This document shows positions 1-11,000 of a DNA stretch of 64,000 bases, one piece after another (position 1 is the first letter of the stretch; the number at the start of each line of letters is the position of its first letter). The DNA lies in assembly GCA_016098155.1 (NCBI GenBank), contig JAAAJB010000049.1:33718-97717 (forward strand), in the 5' to 3' direction. The DNA is from Actinomortierella ambigua. Its lineage: Eukaryota > Mortierellomycota > Mortierellomycetes > Mortierellales > Mortierellaceae. The translations under genes were made by a program, and so were the position numbers. Below the pieces are notes generated by a model, which searched no databases, had not been told where the DNA came from, and saw only the letters and a program-made list of their open reading frames with translations.

Positions 1-731
1 GCCTGTCAATACGGAGTGTTCGATCGACTTTTCTGGACATGCGCCTCCCGCCCGTCCCTCCCCTCTTGGGGATCATACAGTCACTCTCTCCCTCCCTCCT
101 CCTCTCTTACCGAAAACTGTGCCTTCAAAGAGCTCTTGAGGAAGAGTTGTTTTGTCGGTTGCTGCTGTGGTCACTGCTCTCCTTTTGCTGATCAGGGACT
201 GACAGGGAACCATGACCATGGGCACAATGTGTCGAGTCAATACGTTCTCGCGATGGCAATGGCGGGCTGCCACCATGCCAACGCGTCGTGCTACATGCTG
301 CCCAGCGCGTAGTGCATGCATGTTTGGGAGGAAGGAATCGTGTGCGGGTTCAAAGGTTTGGAACCGTTTGACAAAAGGTTCTCAGTCAGGCTCCGTGACT
401 TGCTCGGCCCATGTCCTTTTTGGTGGCCAAAGCAAGACATTTGCAGCATTGTCTAAAAAAGGGTTGAGCACCTTTGAGCCACCCAGTGTGTATGCAACAC
501 GGGGTTCGGGACAAAAGAACCGCCACTGACCCGTTAGGCGTGTTGGTGGCAACCAGTCCTCCTCCAATTTTCCTCTGTGTCACATCACAGCCAATGCGAG
601 TGATGTTTCCTTGTACACATTCCAAAAAAAAAAATAAAAATAAAAATAAAAAAAAAAACATCTCAACCGCTCTGGTTTCGAGAGGGATAAAGCTGTGGGG
701 CCAGAGAATAAAAATTCAGGTTTATGAAGCT
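1..731. other. Downstream flank of NPR2, no gene seen
   Basis: The open frames here are short and low in complexity and none resembles a known protein. An A-rich block with several AATAAA-like hexamers lies at about 625-659 on the plus strand. This stretch is the 3' flank of the minus-strand NPR2 gene and may include the end of a transcript starting outside the window. Confidence 0.5.
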
Positions 732-3111
732 CTACCTGTAGATGAACTTTACTCTTTCGTCTGTCGCAAGGATCTGGTCTAATTCACGAACACTACAGCC
801 AAGCATGGTGCATAATTCATCATAATGGTGCGTGCCGTCCAATAGCCTGTAAAATAGGAGAGATATAGATGACAAAGCGTTTTAGAGCAAGCTTTTTGTC
901 TCGATTACCTTCCATGTGCGCCATGACATGAACTGTGCATCCTAGGCTTTCCATGTGAGCATCAAGTAACCGACTTACGCTCTGAGCCGAGTGGGTATTG
1001 TGAGCTTGTTAGAATTGGCTGAAGAGGACGGATGATCTGTCTCCGACGTCCGGTGCGCCGGTTGCGAAGCAGTAGTACTCCTAGTGCCGCCCACATGACC
1101 GTGCTGAGAATGCTGTGACAGATGAAAGTGCGAGTCTGTCCCTGTCGCTGTCCCAGAGGCTGTCCCTGTGGCACCACTGTTCAGCTTTTGCGCCACATCT
1201 TCAGCATGTGATGGCACTTGGGCGTGAGCTATTGTTGGCGACATAGATGGCGAACGTTGTGCCGATGATGTTGCTGGAGCCAATTTTGATGTTAGTGGCG
1301 CAATGACTGATGGTATCACGTCCAATATTGGGTATTTATGGATCCTGTAGAGAAAGCCCTTGATGACACCGAAGGATATGAATCGTCTATTCCAGAACCG
1401 CCATTTTTTTTTTTGTCAAAAGGAAGAAAAAACGACAATTAAGCGCATACTCTGACGCAAGAACAGCAAAGATATTCGTAAACACGACTGATGTTCTTCT
1501 GTTACCTCACGTCAATATTGTAATTGGCTACTTGGTTCTGGTCCATCCAAGTATGTAGCTCCTGACCAAATTGCAGGCCACAGTACAGCGAATAAAGCCT
1601 CGCAAACGATGGTGCATGCATATCTAAATTGAAGAAGGATTAGGAGAGACAAGGTCAGCCCTTGCGGAGCATACAGCCAATAGCGATATCATAATGGGTG
1701 CAAATGAAATATGGAGTTCAGTACCTTGCAGTGTCACATAGGCAACACATTCATTCTGAAGAGCAACATCCTCTAGTAACCGCGTCATCTCCATCTTGCA
1801 GGCATAGATGTTTCGGAACTGGAATAGGTCCACCATGATGATGCACCCGTAGTAGAGCAGGTGCTCCATGCACATCCGAACCAGTCCAGCGTCTACATCT
1901 GCATGTTCCGCAATACGTTTGACAGAGGAGACGCCGTTGATGCATCCAATGATCCGCTGCATCGTCATATCCCAACTGACATCCGACAAAGATTCAAGGT
2001 TGACAGTTGCTATTGGCACCTGGTAGTCAAAGACGGTCGCTGGATTTGGGTACGTTGGGAACAGCTTGAGATTGATTGTGTTGGCCGAGTCGACAGGGAT
2101 CTGGCATTCGCAGTAACTGTTGAGGTCCTCGAGTAGTTGCTCGATAAGATTCTGCATGCCCATCATGCCCTCGCAATCAGTGCCTTGCTGCTGCTCGTTG
2201 CTGTTGCCGTCTGTCTGAGAAGTAATTAATGGCAGACTAGGATTTCTCTGCAGTGCTGACGTTGGCGGCGAAGGCACGGCACTGCCACTAGTAAGACCTG
2301 TTGGCTGGACCGCTATTGTTGCTGTCACCGTTGCACTATTGGATGTAGATGGTATCTCTGGAGCGGAAGCCGCACCCGCCACAGGAGCCACGATCGTAGA
2401 GGTCGTGGAGAGTGCGGGCGACATGGACCCCGCGGCCGCGGGTGTACCTGAGGATGGAGGTTGATTTGATGTAGCGCCATCCGATGTACCGTTGTTCGTC
2501 TGTTGATTTGCCTCCTGATCTGCGAGCACGATCTGAGCCACAGTGGCTACCAACGATGACAGTTCGGTAGTGGTGTTGGGGCTGCAATTGCTTCCTCCGG
2601 CCACCGCTGGAGCTGTAGCGGCTGTGGCACTAGACATTAGGGGTGGTGAGGACTGGGTGGACGAGGCAGCAGTGCCAATAGCAGCCGATGTAGAGGTTGT
2701 GCCATTGTCCATCATGGCCTGACGCGTTTGGCGACTCAGAAATTCGCACTCCTTCTCCAGAGCCTTGAGCACGCGCGCCATCTTGCGAACCACCGGCTCA
2801 TAGCTGCTGAGGTCGGCGTCTTTGTCAAAGACAAATGCAAGGTTGAACATCAAGGCATTACGCTGAAACTTCTTGTGCTCGAGGTTGATAGGGAAGCCGA
2901 GCACTTTGCAGGACGGAGTGGAGATGGTGACGAGGTTTGAGCACAGCTCGACTTTAGGAATGAGGAATTCGGAAATGGTGTCGAACTCCACCAGCGGGTT
3001 CTTGGAGAGGATGGAACCCTCGGGAACCTCATATAGCACCTTGGGGCCCTGGGTCGGGTGGAAGGTGCAGTAGAAGATGGACAGCAACCGGGGGAATCCT
3101 TGGAACTCCAT
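732..3111 (-). CDS. NPR2: Nitrogen permease regulator 2 (Npr2/NPRL2), SEACIT/GATOR1 subunit
   Basis: Npr2 with Npr3 and Iml1 forms the SEACIT (GATOR1) complex, which inhibits TORC1 at the vacuole when amino acids are scarce. Four exons join to 675 residues: 3111-1725, 1623-1506, 1386-979 and 846-732. The N-terminus (MEFQGFPRLLSIFYC, then FHPTQGPKVLYEVPEG) is the family's longin-type start. After the splices the C-terminal segments RLYSLYCGLQFG, RRFISFGVIKGFLYRIHKYP and LLDGTHHYDELC are typical of Npr2. I start at the Met that opens this conserved block; the frame stays open 29 codons further upstream but is unlike the family there. Two long Ser/Thr/Ala-rich inserts (about residues 135-330, and the last quarter before LLDG) make the protein longer than human NPRL2 (about 380 residues) and look disordered. 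It diverges from TIM13 across 195 bp. Confidence 0.93.
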
Positions 3112-3306
3112 GGGAGGGGAACCGATGGAGGAGAACCAGTGAGCGACCCATGCTGCACTTTTGGTGGCAAGGGTGGAAAGTTGAAAAGGTGACGTCAATT
3201 TTTTGGCGGTCCAAGTTGTTTACCTGATCTGCTCCGGAAAAGGCATTTCTCCACTTCACACACACCCGTCCACCTACTCTCAGCACATCAATTCCCATTA
3301 CACATC

Positions 3307-4263
3307 ATGAGCGACTTTGGCAGCTACGGTTCAATGGTGCGACTCACAGGGCTCGTCCAACAATGTCGATGCCCGCAATAGCATTGGCGCCGACAAAAAA
3401 CGATGGAAACACGATCCGAAAACGAAAACAGACGAGCCTCCCTTGTTAATATCAGTCTGCGCCTTTCAAATAATAGGATGCTAAGAAGCAGCAGGTCATG
3501 GATCAAGTTCGCAGCGAGCTTGCCCTTGCCAACGCCCAGGAACTTATCAACGTATGTGCACCTTCTTCTAGCCTGTGTTTTGGACGCTTCGGGTGGATCC
3601 AGCCAGTCAATACAGACCCTCTGAGTGCCTTCTGAGACACCAACGACTGGGTGTAACTACCCTTGTCGACGCTTGTAGCATATGCTATCGCTCTCACTCC
3701 CTGTCACCACCTACCAACTCTCTTGATTCGACAGACAGCACAGGAGAAGGACATGGACACTGCTGCATCGGGTCCACACCTTTATGCTCTGTGCAAACAT
3801 CGAGTCGATTTCGATCAGGACCAACCCTACTTTTTCTTCCCTGGGCGACCACTGACTTGCTGTCTTTGCTCTTTGCACCCTTTATTTTCTCACCAACAAT
3901 AGAAAATCAACGAGAAGTGCTTCGCCCGGTGCGTTCCCAAGCCTGGTGCCAAGCTGGACAGCAGCGAGCAGGTACGATTTTGTTTTTACTCCTCTACTTT
4001 TGTAGGGGTGTTGCTTTGGTGCTCGGCTTGTAGCTGAGGCGCACGGATGTCCTTCGCAGATCATGCCTAAAAGGGTGTCGCTCTAACCCTCTGCCCATTC
4101 CTCTTTTTGTCGTTTGTGGGGACAAACTATATCAACAATATTGATCAAATAGGGTTGCATCTCCAAGTGCATGGATCGCTACATGGAGGCATGGAACATT
4201 GTTTCTCGCACCTACATTAACCGTGTTCAGCGTGAGTCGCAGAACATGGGTGGTGCTATGTAA
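3307..4263 (+). CDS. TIM13: Mitochondrial import inner membrane translocase subunit Tim13
   Basis: Tim13 pairs with Tim8 as a small-Tim chaperone carrying hydrophobic precursors across the mitochondrial intermembrane space. Exons 3307-3336, 3477-3551, 3903-3971 and 4153-4263 give 94 residues. The twin CX3C motif is complete: CFARC at residues 41-45 and CISKC at 60-64, which form the two disulfides of the helical hairpin. The core [16 protein letters not shown] and the segment [17 protein letters not shown] are typical of Tim13. The first exon codes for only ten residues and uses a weak donor, GTGCGA, so the N-terminus is the least certain part. An alternative open stretch lies just after that donor in another frame, but it has no start codon and no usable splice to the ATG. 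Length matches the family. Confidence 0.9.
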
Positions 4264-5568
4264 AGAAATCTATACTTTTTATCTTGTACTCTACACTTTT
4301 TACACACATTGTTGCGTATTCGACACAATTCCTAGTAAAAGAAAAAGAAAGGCGTCACTGCTTCCAATGAAATTCGCTGAGAGACCAGCCCATGACGGCG
4401 GTGGCGTGCAGCTGTTACCCTGCGATTGACGAAATCTCGCTAGTGTCACAACATGGTATCGGGAAGATACTTGAGTTTTGGTATCACCGAGCATAAAGAA
4501 GCATGACCATGTGCCATTCAAGGATTTCCCCACAACAATCCGAAAGAGTTGCACTTTCCTTTTTTTTTTTTTTTTAGCTCAGAGATTTCATGGAAGCTAG
4601 ACGCACTGGTTCTAACGCTGAGCGAATGGATCAGAGAGTGAAAGGGTGCCAGTACGTACTCACTGTAATGACACTACTTTGAGGTTGGCACGGCGTTGCA
4701 GGCGCTGAGAGGGCCCACATGCTCATCCCACATCTTTTTGTTTCTTGCCTCGTCCCCTCCCCCCTTTCCAAGGTGGTTAGCTACCGTCTACATACATGCG
4801 TCACACCCCTAAAACGCGGTCAGATTGTTTTCATTGCAATCGACATAACCCAAGCGAGCCGAAGGGGCTATACGCCCTCCAGCTCTTCTTACACCAAGTG
4901 AAAGGAGGAGGTATCTTCGTGCAAACCCCTCTACCCTTCTGTTTTTTTTCTTTGGCTATTCTTCGAATGCAGTCGAGCCGAAGCAACCAAAACTATATCT
5001 GCGCAAACAAATAAACGTTGATCTGCTTGGGATAGTATGGATCGCCAGATGGTTAGAACTTTTTCGATTTTGTTGTGGTTGGTATTGTTACTCTGAACGA
5101 CCCCTGCAGAACAAGCATGCTCAAACGGAGTGGTTGCATCGAGGGCAGGGATACTCAGCGGGAAAAGACCCCTCTTGCCTGCTATCAGCACATGCTATCG
5201 AACACCGGGTCCACCCCACGGGCGAGCTTCCTTCACACCCGCCCCTCTCGCAGTCTCAATACATATAAAAGGCACAGAAAAAGGATGACTTGACGCTGCA
5301 ATTTTGCTGTACTTTTTCCAACCGCCCTTCCCCGCCACCCTGACCTTTTTCTCTTCACGCTTCTTCCCTCCTGCCCCACGTCCTGTCTATACTCTTTTTC
5401 CTTCTCTCCCCTCCTCTCTTTGTCTTTCTCGTTCTCTCACTCTCACTTTGATACATACACACACATCCAGGGCCATACGTTGGTAGTTGCATATCACTTT
5501 ACAACACTCACGAAACTCTCGAGCAAAGCTCAATTCTTACCCAAGCCACATCAACCACCAGCACAAAA
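4264..5568. other. Intergenic region upstream of the MpaB-like gene
   Basis: No conserved coding segment is visible. It holds the TIM13 3' flank, a T-run at about 4559-4575 and, from 5310, a long pyrimidine-rich stretch that looks like a core promoter and 5' leader for the gene at 5569. Confidence 0.5.
5264..5270 (+). promoter_or_regulatory. TATA box candidate of MpaB-like gene
   Basis: TATAAAA lies about 300 bases upstream of the ATG at 5569 and is followed by a CT-rich tract. This fits a core promoter with a leader of roughly 270 bases. Motif only; no transcript support. Confidence 0.45.
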
Positions 5569-7510
5569 ATGGAATGCCCCGCAGGCTTCAGCTTCACGCC
5601 TCTGAAAGGCGGGCCTCTGGCAGCGGTAACGGAGCATTTGACTGCAGGACAGCGATTTCTCTTCTGGGACTATGACATTACATGGAGCGACAACCACATG
5701 CGTGCAAGTGAGCTTGAGCCCTATCGTATGATGGGTGATCCGCTGGCTGATAATGCCCTTGAAGCCCTCGGCATCAAACACGGCCAGGATGCTTATGAGG
5801 CGTTGGTTGCCTATACTTCTCGCCCGATTGAAGAGCAGGCTGATGATGCTCCACGCAAGTTTATGGAAAGTGTCACCACCGTTCCATCATGGGTGGATTG
5901 GTCAAAGATCCAGCAAGGGCAGGCGGTGCACTGGTAAGGGTAACCCCCTTCTTTCCCCGTATCCTTCTTTCTCTCCCTCTATTTTGAGCGCCTCCTTGGT
6001 TGAAATTGAGATTGTAGTGTCAGAAACCGCTCATGAGAACAATACCATGCTCAAAGTCAGGCCACCATGGCAGTATTCATCAATGTATGGATGGTTACTA
6101 CTGAAAGCACCCTTGTGTGAACTTGACTGATTATCTCGCTGGTATATGGACACCTCTCTGCACTCGTCTTGTCATCAAGCGCTTTTTTTTTGTCATCAAG
6201 CGCTGAACATGCCGCTGTTTTATATCCCTTCAGAACTATGCGACCCCTTGCATCTCACCTCCTTCACTATGTGTAAGAAGAGAAAGCTTCAAACCCCACA
6301 ACCAGTGCCCCTGACGGTTCACTGTTTTTTTTCTCCCTCTTGATGCTCCATATGTTTTAGGCGATATATTTTTTTCGTCATGAGTGCGCTCCTCCACTTT
6401 TCGCTTGCAGGAGGGTTCAACCTGCCAAAGATCAGCAAAGTGCTGACGTCGACAGGGTATCTCGCAGGAGACAAGACCAAGTATCGAGTGTTGGAGACGG
6501 CCCAGTTTGTCGTTGACGTGATGCAGACACCCGACAGCCTCAAGCCAGAGACAGGCGCCGCCTGGAAATCCATCATTCAGGTAAGGTTTCTGCACGCCCA
6601 AGTGCGCCAGAAGCTGTCGCGGCTCTCCAAGGCCCACTCCAAGTACTATAATGTCCAAGAGTACGGAGTCCCGATCAACCAAGAAGACATGTCAGGCACG
6701 CTGTACTCGTTTAGCGCCGTCGTGTGGAAAGTGATGGAAGAACGGATGGGCGTCGCCATGACACGGCAAGAACAAGAGGACTACCTTCACGTCTGGCGGT
6801 ACATTGGCTACATAATGGGCGTCGACCCAGTCTTTGACCCGGCCAGCTCTGTCGATCGGGCCAATGCCATCCTAGAATCGATTATTTTGCATCTTACCGA
6901 TCCCAGCCACAGCGGTGGCCAGCTCTGCGCCGGATTGCTCCATTCCATGCACGGCTCCTCATCCTCACTCCTCCGCCCGGACCCATACAAGCTCCACATG
7001 GCCATGGCCGAGTTCCTGTTGGGGCCGCAGGTCTGGTCTTTGATGGGCCATGCGCCGACCTCGCTGTACTACAGGGTGCTCAAGCGGCTGATCCTGCGCC
7101 TCCTGCATCTCGACCTATGGTCCGTCTCCAAGATGCCGCGCTGGTGGTTCCGCGCGCGCTTCTCAATTATCCTGTGGCTCCAGAACCGTGCCATCCGCGC
7201 CGAGCTGGGCAGCAAGCGCACGAATTTCGCCCTCTCAAAGGAGCCCAAGGTCCTGCCTCATGATCTCGCCGGCCTTTCGCCTGGGCCTGGATCGCCACCT
7301 GTCGGCCATCTATCCAAGACGGAGTCGTCGGCGTCGGCCACGAAGGCCTCTTGGCAGAGTCGTGCCTTGCTCACGACCTTCTCTGTCGCCGTCCTTGTCA
7401 TTGCCGCCAGAAACAGAAAACACCAGAGGACGGTGGCTCTCTTGCCTCGCCTTCCAAAGATGTTGGATCACACCCTGATGCGCTTCGTCTCTCCTTTTCT
7501 TCTCTCTTGA
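5569..7510 (+). CDS. DUF2236 / MpaB-like haem oxygenase-family protein
   Basis: This belongs to the family of the ER-bound oxygenase MpaB and the bacterial rubber oxygenase Lcp (DUF2236), which are haem b proteins; its substrate cannot be read from sequence. Exons 5569-5933 and 6361-7510 give 504 residues. The exon junction completes a Trp codon and restores WRYIFFVMSALLHFSLAGGF, matching the family's helix before the TGYL and AWKS segments. The His in LHAQVRQKL is the family's conserved haem-side His by position. A GTAAGG inside exon 2 (about 6581) looks like a donor, but reading through it preserves this conserved helix, so I treat it as coding. The intron of 427 nt is long. A hydrophobic segment near the C-terminus (FSVAVLVIAA) could anchor the protein in a membrane. 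It is convergent with the RING/RRM gene. Confidence 0.85.
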
Positions 7511-7867
7511 AGAATATGGTGTTTTTTTGCCCCCCTCCTCCATTCCCACCATCACCACCAGACTATTGCATCCTTAGTCCCTTTCCTCCCGCGTTTCCAT
7601 TTACCCACTTTTTTTCCGAGCTTCTCATATACATACATTTCATGTAGCGCGACACTGGAGACTCAAAAACAGGTTGTATTACGGTGTGAACAATGAATTA
7701 TGCAAAAGAAAAAATAAAGTGGGGAACACAAAAAGTAAGAGCATGGTACAGGCGCGAGTATGGTGAGGAAAAAACGAATCAATATGAGATGCGTCTATAG
7801 TGAGACCCACATGAGTGTGTGTTCATATGGGTGTTTTTGTGTAAGTGTGTTTGTGTGTGTGTGTGTG

Positions 7868-7901
<34 letters not shown>

Positions 7902-8003
7902 NNNNNNNNNNTGGATGGAGCTCCTTCGAGTGCCATATAAACGAAAGGGCTGATTTTTTTTGATCAGCTGCAATCGAGAGATGAAGCAGGCCATGACACC
8001 ACC
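7511..8003. other. Convergent 3' intergenic region with gap and simple repeats
   Basis: This separates the ends of two convergent genes. It holds a (GT)n tract at about 7852-7868, a T-run at about 7876-7901 and the assembly gap. No coding sequence is seen. Confidence 0.7.
7902..7911. other. Assembly gap of 10 Ns
   Basis: Ten consecutive Ns follow directly on a (GT)n and poly-T run. The true length and content are unknown. It lies outside both neighbouring genes. Confidence 0.99.
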
Positions 8004-11000
8004 CTATTCTCTCTTCGCCTGACTCGCGGACCGCGTTAATCGAGGCGTGGACTGGGTGATGCTCTTGATCGCCCAAAGCAAAGACTCGCTTGACGACGAT
8101 GACGATGACGATGACACAGCCGACGACAATGAGGTCGGAGGAGGTAATGGCTGTGGTGCTACGGCTGATACCGGGGGCGAAATGGATGCAAATGGCGACA
8201 CGACCTTTGGAGTTCCTTCCTGTCGAGTACCTCCACCACTACCGCTGTGAGGTGGACCAAACCGTTCATGCCCACCAACAACAGCGGTCGAGATGTTTGG
8301 GCTCGTCGCGGTCGCCATGGATAATGTAGCAGTATCGTCGGTGGCTGGCCAACCTGGGAGCGACGGCGACGATGACGGCCGAGGCAGCGATAGTGAACTT
8401 GACGACAAAGACGACTGTAGAACCGCTGCAGCGTACGAAGGTGTGGTGGACAACGCCGTGGACGGCTGCGCGCGAGCAGTAACAGTAGTGGGGAGAGCTC
8501 GAAAGGACGGCAAAGACGAGGGCGGCATGGCAATCTCGGTGTCACCGACATCATTGATCGGCGACACGGGCTTCGACCTCGGCGCCATAGTCGCCATAGT
8601 CAAGTGCCTAGTCTCATTCGGGGCGGCGATGGCGGCCCAAGTTTGTGTCGACCTCACGTTACTACTCTCAGTGATTTTGCTGCTGTTGTTGATGTTAATG
8701 TTGTCCTTGGTGGATGTCGCATCAAAAGGCATAGAAGAAGTTGAGAGCGCTCTCCTTAGGAACTCGGGCTGTGGTTGCTGTTGCTGTTGCTGCCCCTGCC
8801 ATTTCTTCGTTGGATCGCCAGATCGTGTCATTTTCGACGTCTCTAGTATGTTCAAACGCTCGATCACAGATTCGAAATCTGATGTCTCTCCCCCCGCGCT
8901 CTCGCCCTGTGCTTCCTCCGGCTTGTTCGCTCTCACATACTGGATCCTAGATGTGTGATCGCGGCCAGGACTAGCGAACGATGCCTGTCCTATCGGTTGG
9001 CCCGACGGAAGGTCGTCGACTACTGCTACTTCTTCAGAAACACTGCTGTGCAAGGAAGGCTGCGGTAGGGTTTCATCGGCACCTGACGTGACGAGATGCC
9101 CAATTGTCATGTCCAAGAGTTGGATAGGGGTCGCCAAATGCGAGGAAGGCGCATTGGAAGTACCACTACTAGCCATAGCAGTAGCTGGCGTGGAGGAAGC
9201 GGAGGTTGGTTGCTGTTGTTGTAGTGACAGCTGCGGAGGCGCCATCCAAGGCAACAGATCTTCAGGACAAGGGCATCCGGCAACGTGAAGCACCATGGCC
9301 TTTTGACGCTCTGTAAAAGCCGGGGTCAGGATTGCACAGCGCACCATGCGCGCGAGCAGCGTCGGGTGGATAGTATGAAAGTCCTTGCTCAGATGCATTC
9401 GAAGCGACTCGATCGACAATTTGAGTAGCTCAAAAATATGATCTCGATGCAATGGCAAGACTAGTTGTGGCCGATGCCAGGGATACTTGGCAATGATAGA
9501 CAAAATATTCTCGAATGGTCGCTCTGCGCACTTGCGTGAGAAATGGAGCTAAAATAAATTCATGTTTAGCAGGCGATGGCAAAAATGCACAAGAGCAAGG
9601 GGGATTTGAGACAATTGTTGGCCAAAATCCTTATCCTCAATCCCTATCCCCTGGTGCGAATAAACGCCTGACCGGAAATAAAGCTAAATTTACCTTGTAG
9701 TTCCGACAGACCACCAAGAGGGCGTTGATCTCGTCTCGAGTTACAAAAGGAGGTGTGGCCGGGTTGGATGAAAAGAGCGTCGATTGGGAGGTAGATGGAG
9801 TAGGCGAGTTTGTAGGAGCTTCCTGTGGCATCGTGTACTTGCTGAGAGAGTCGTGAGAGCTTGAAAGCGTCGAGGACGACATGGAGACAGATAGTGGGCG
9901 TGATGACTCCACTTTGTGCTGTTCATCATCCGCGTGCTCCATACCGCTAACGCTTTTGGGCAGTCGGTCATGTCCATTACCACCACTACCAACGACGCTG
10001 CCTACTACTCCAGAGCCAACAGGGCTTTGGCTGCTTGTGAGTGCCGCGACTGCCCCTCCGCCCCCTTGTGAGCCTGAATTTTCGGATGAATCGTCTTGGT
10101 ACTGGAGATGAAGAACTGGCTCTCCAAGGAAAAAATGCCCTGTCCACTTTGGGAAGATGGAGCGCAATAACTCATCCTGGCTTGACAGCTCGACAGTTAC
10201 CAGTCTACCTTTGAGTACTTTGAGATTACGTGATTGGGCTACTAGACCGGCCTGATGAGGCGTTAATGCAAACTCAACAAATGCAGAGTTGAACGTCTTG
10301 CCCGTACTGCGGTCCATTAGGATGTGAACGTTTTGCGGCAATAGGTGTTCCGGTGGTAGAGGAAATCCAACAAAGAAGGCCGTCATGTCTTGCAGTGATA
10401 CATCCCACGGAATCTGCAAGTGGTTGATTGTAGGCACGCGGGAGAAGATAGAAACAGCTGCGTAAGTATGAGTTTGCGCCAATAAACGATCTCCACCTTG
10501 GTCATTCCAGGAGCTCCAGCACCATTCAGAAACCATGCAGTGCGTTTCTCTTGTCTGAAGTGCGACACATACATTAGTGATCCTAACCACAGCCCATTTC
10601 CATGATTCGGTTCGAAGTCCCGTTGGCGGTGCAACAGCCGGAAGGCTGGGTAGGATGGTCATCTGACTGGCCAGCAAATCGACGCCACGTACTGTTCCAT
10701 GAGCTGCAGCTCCAGCCGGTGCTCGGTCAGCGTGAGCCTGTGGCTGGATCGCGTGACTATACCTGTTACTGTAGCTTCGTTGTAGTTGCGTAGACGCTGG
10801 ACGACCATCGTATCCGTGCTGTGGAGGATGAAGCCCGAAAGCCATGGTCGACATTTCAGGGTGTGACTGACCTGACTGACGCCACGAACCAGAAGGAGGG
10901 CCAATCATTCCTGGGCGGCCCATTGCTGCCAAGTTGGCGTCCCGAGAATACCCCCAGTATGGGCTGTTGTTAAGCGTTGTCGAGAATGGAGCACTCCCTG

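Noticed and set aside
505..520. tRNA B-box-like GGGTTCGGG
   Set aside because: No A-box at the right distance and no cloverleaf can be drawn around it.
3337..3420. Open stretch [17 protein letters not shown] as part of Tim13
   Set aside because: It lies in a different frame from the ATG, has no start codon, and joining it would need an intron of 13 bases.
6577..6590. Possible splice donor GTAAGG in the MpaB-like gene
   Set aside because: Reading through keeps the conserved LHAQVRQKL helix, so the sequence is coding.
8047..8958. Plus-strand open frames rich in Asp and Val over the RING/RRM gene
   Set aside because: They mirror Ser/Val-rich coding sequence on the minus strand.
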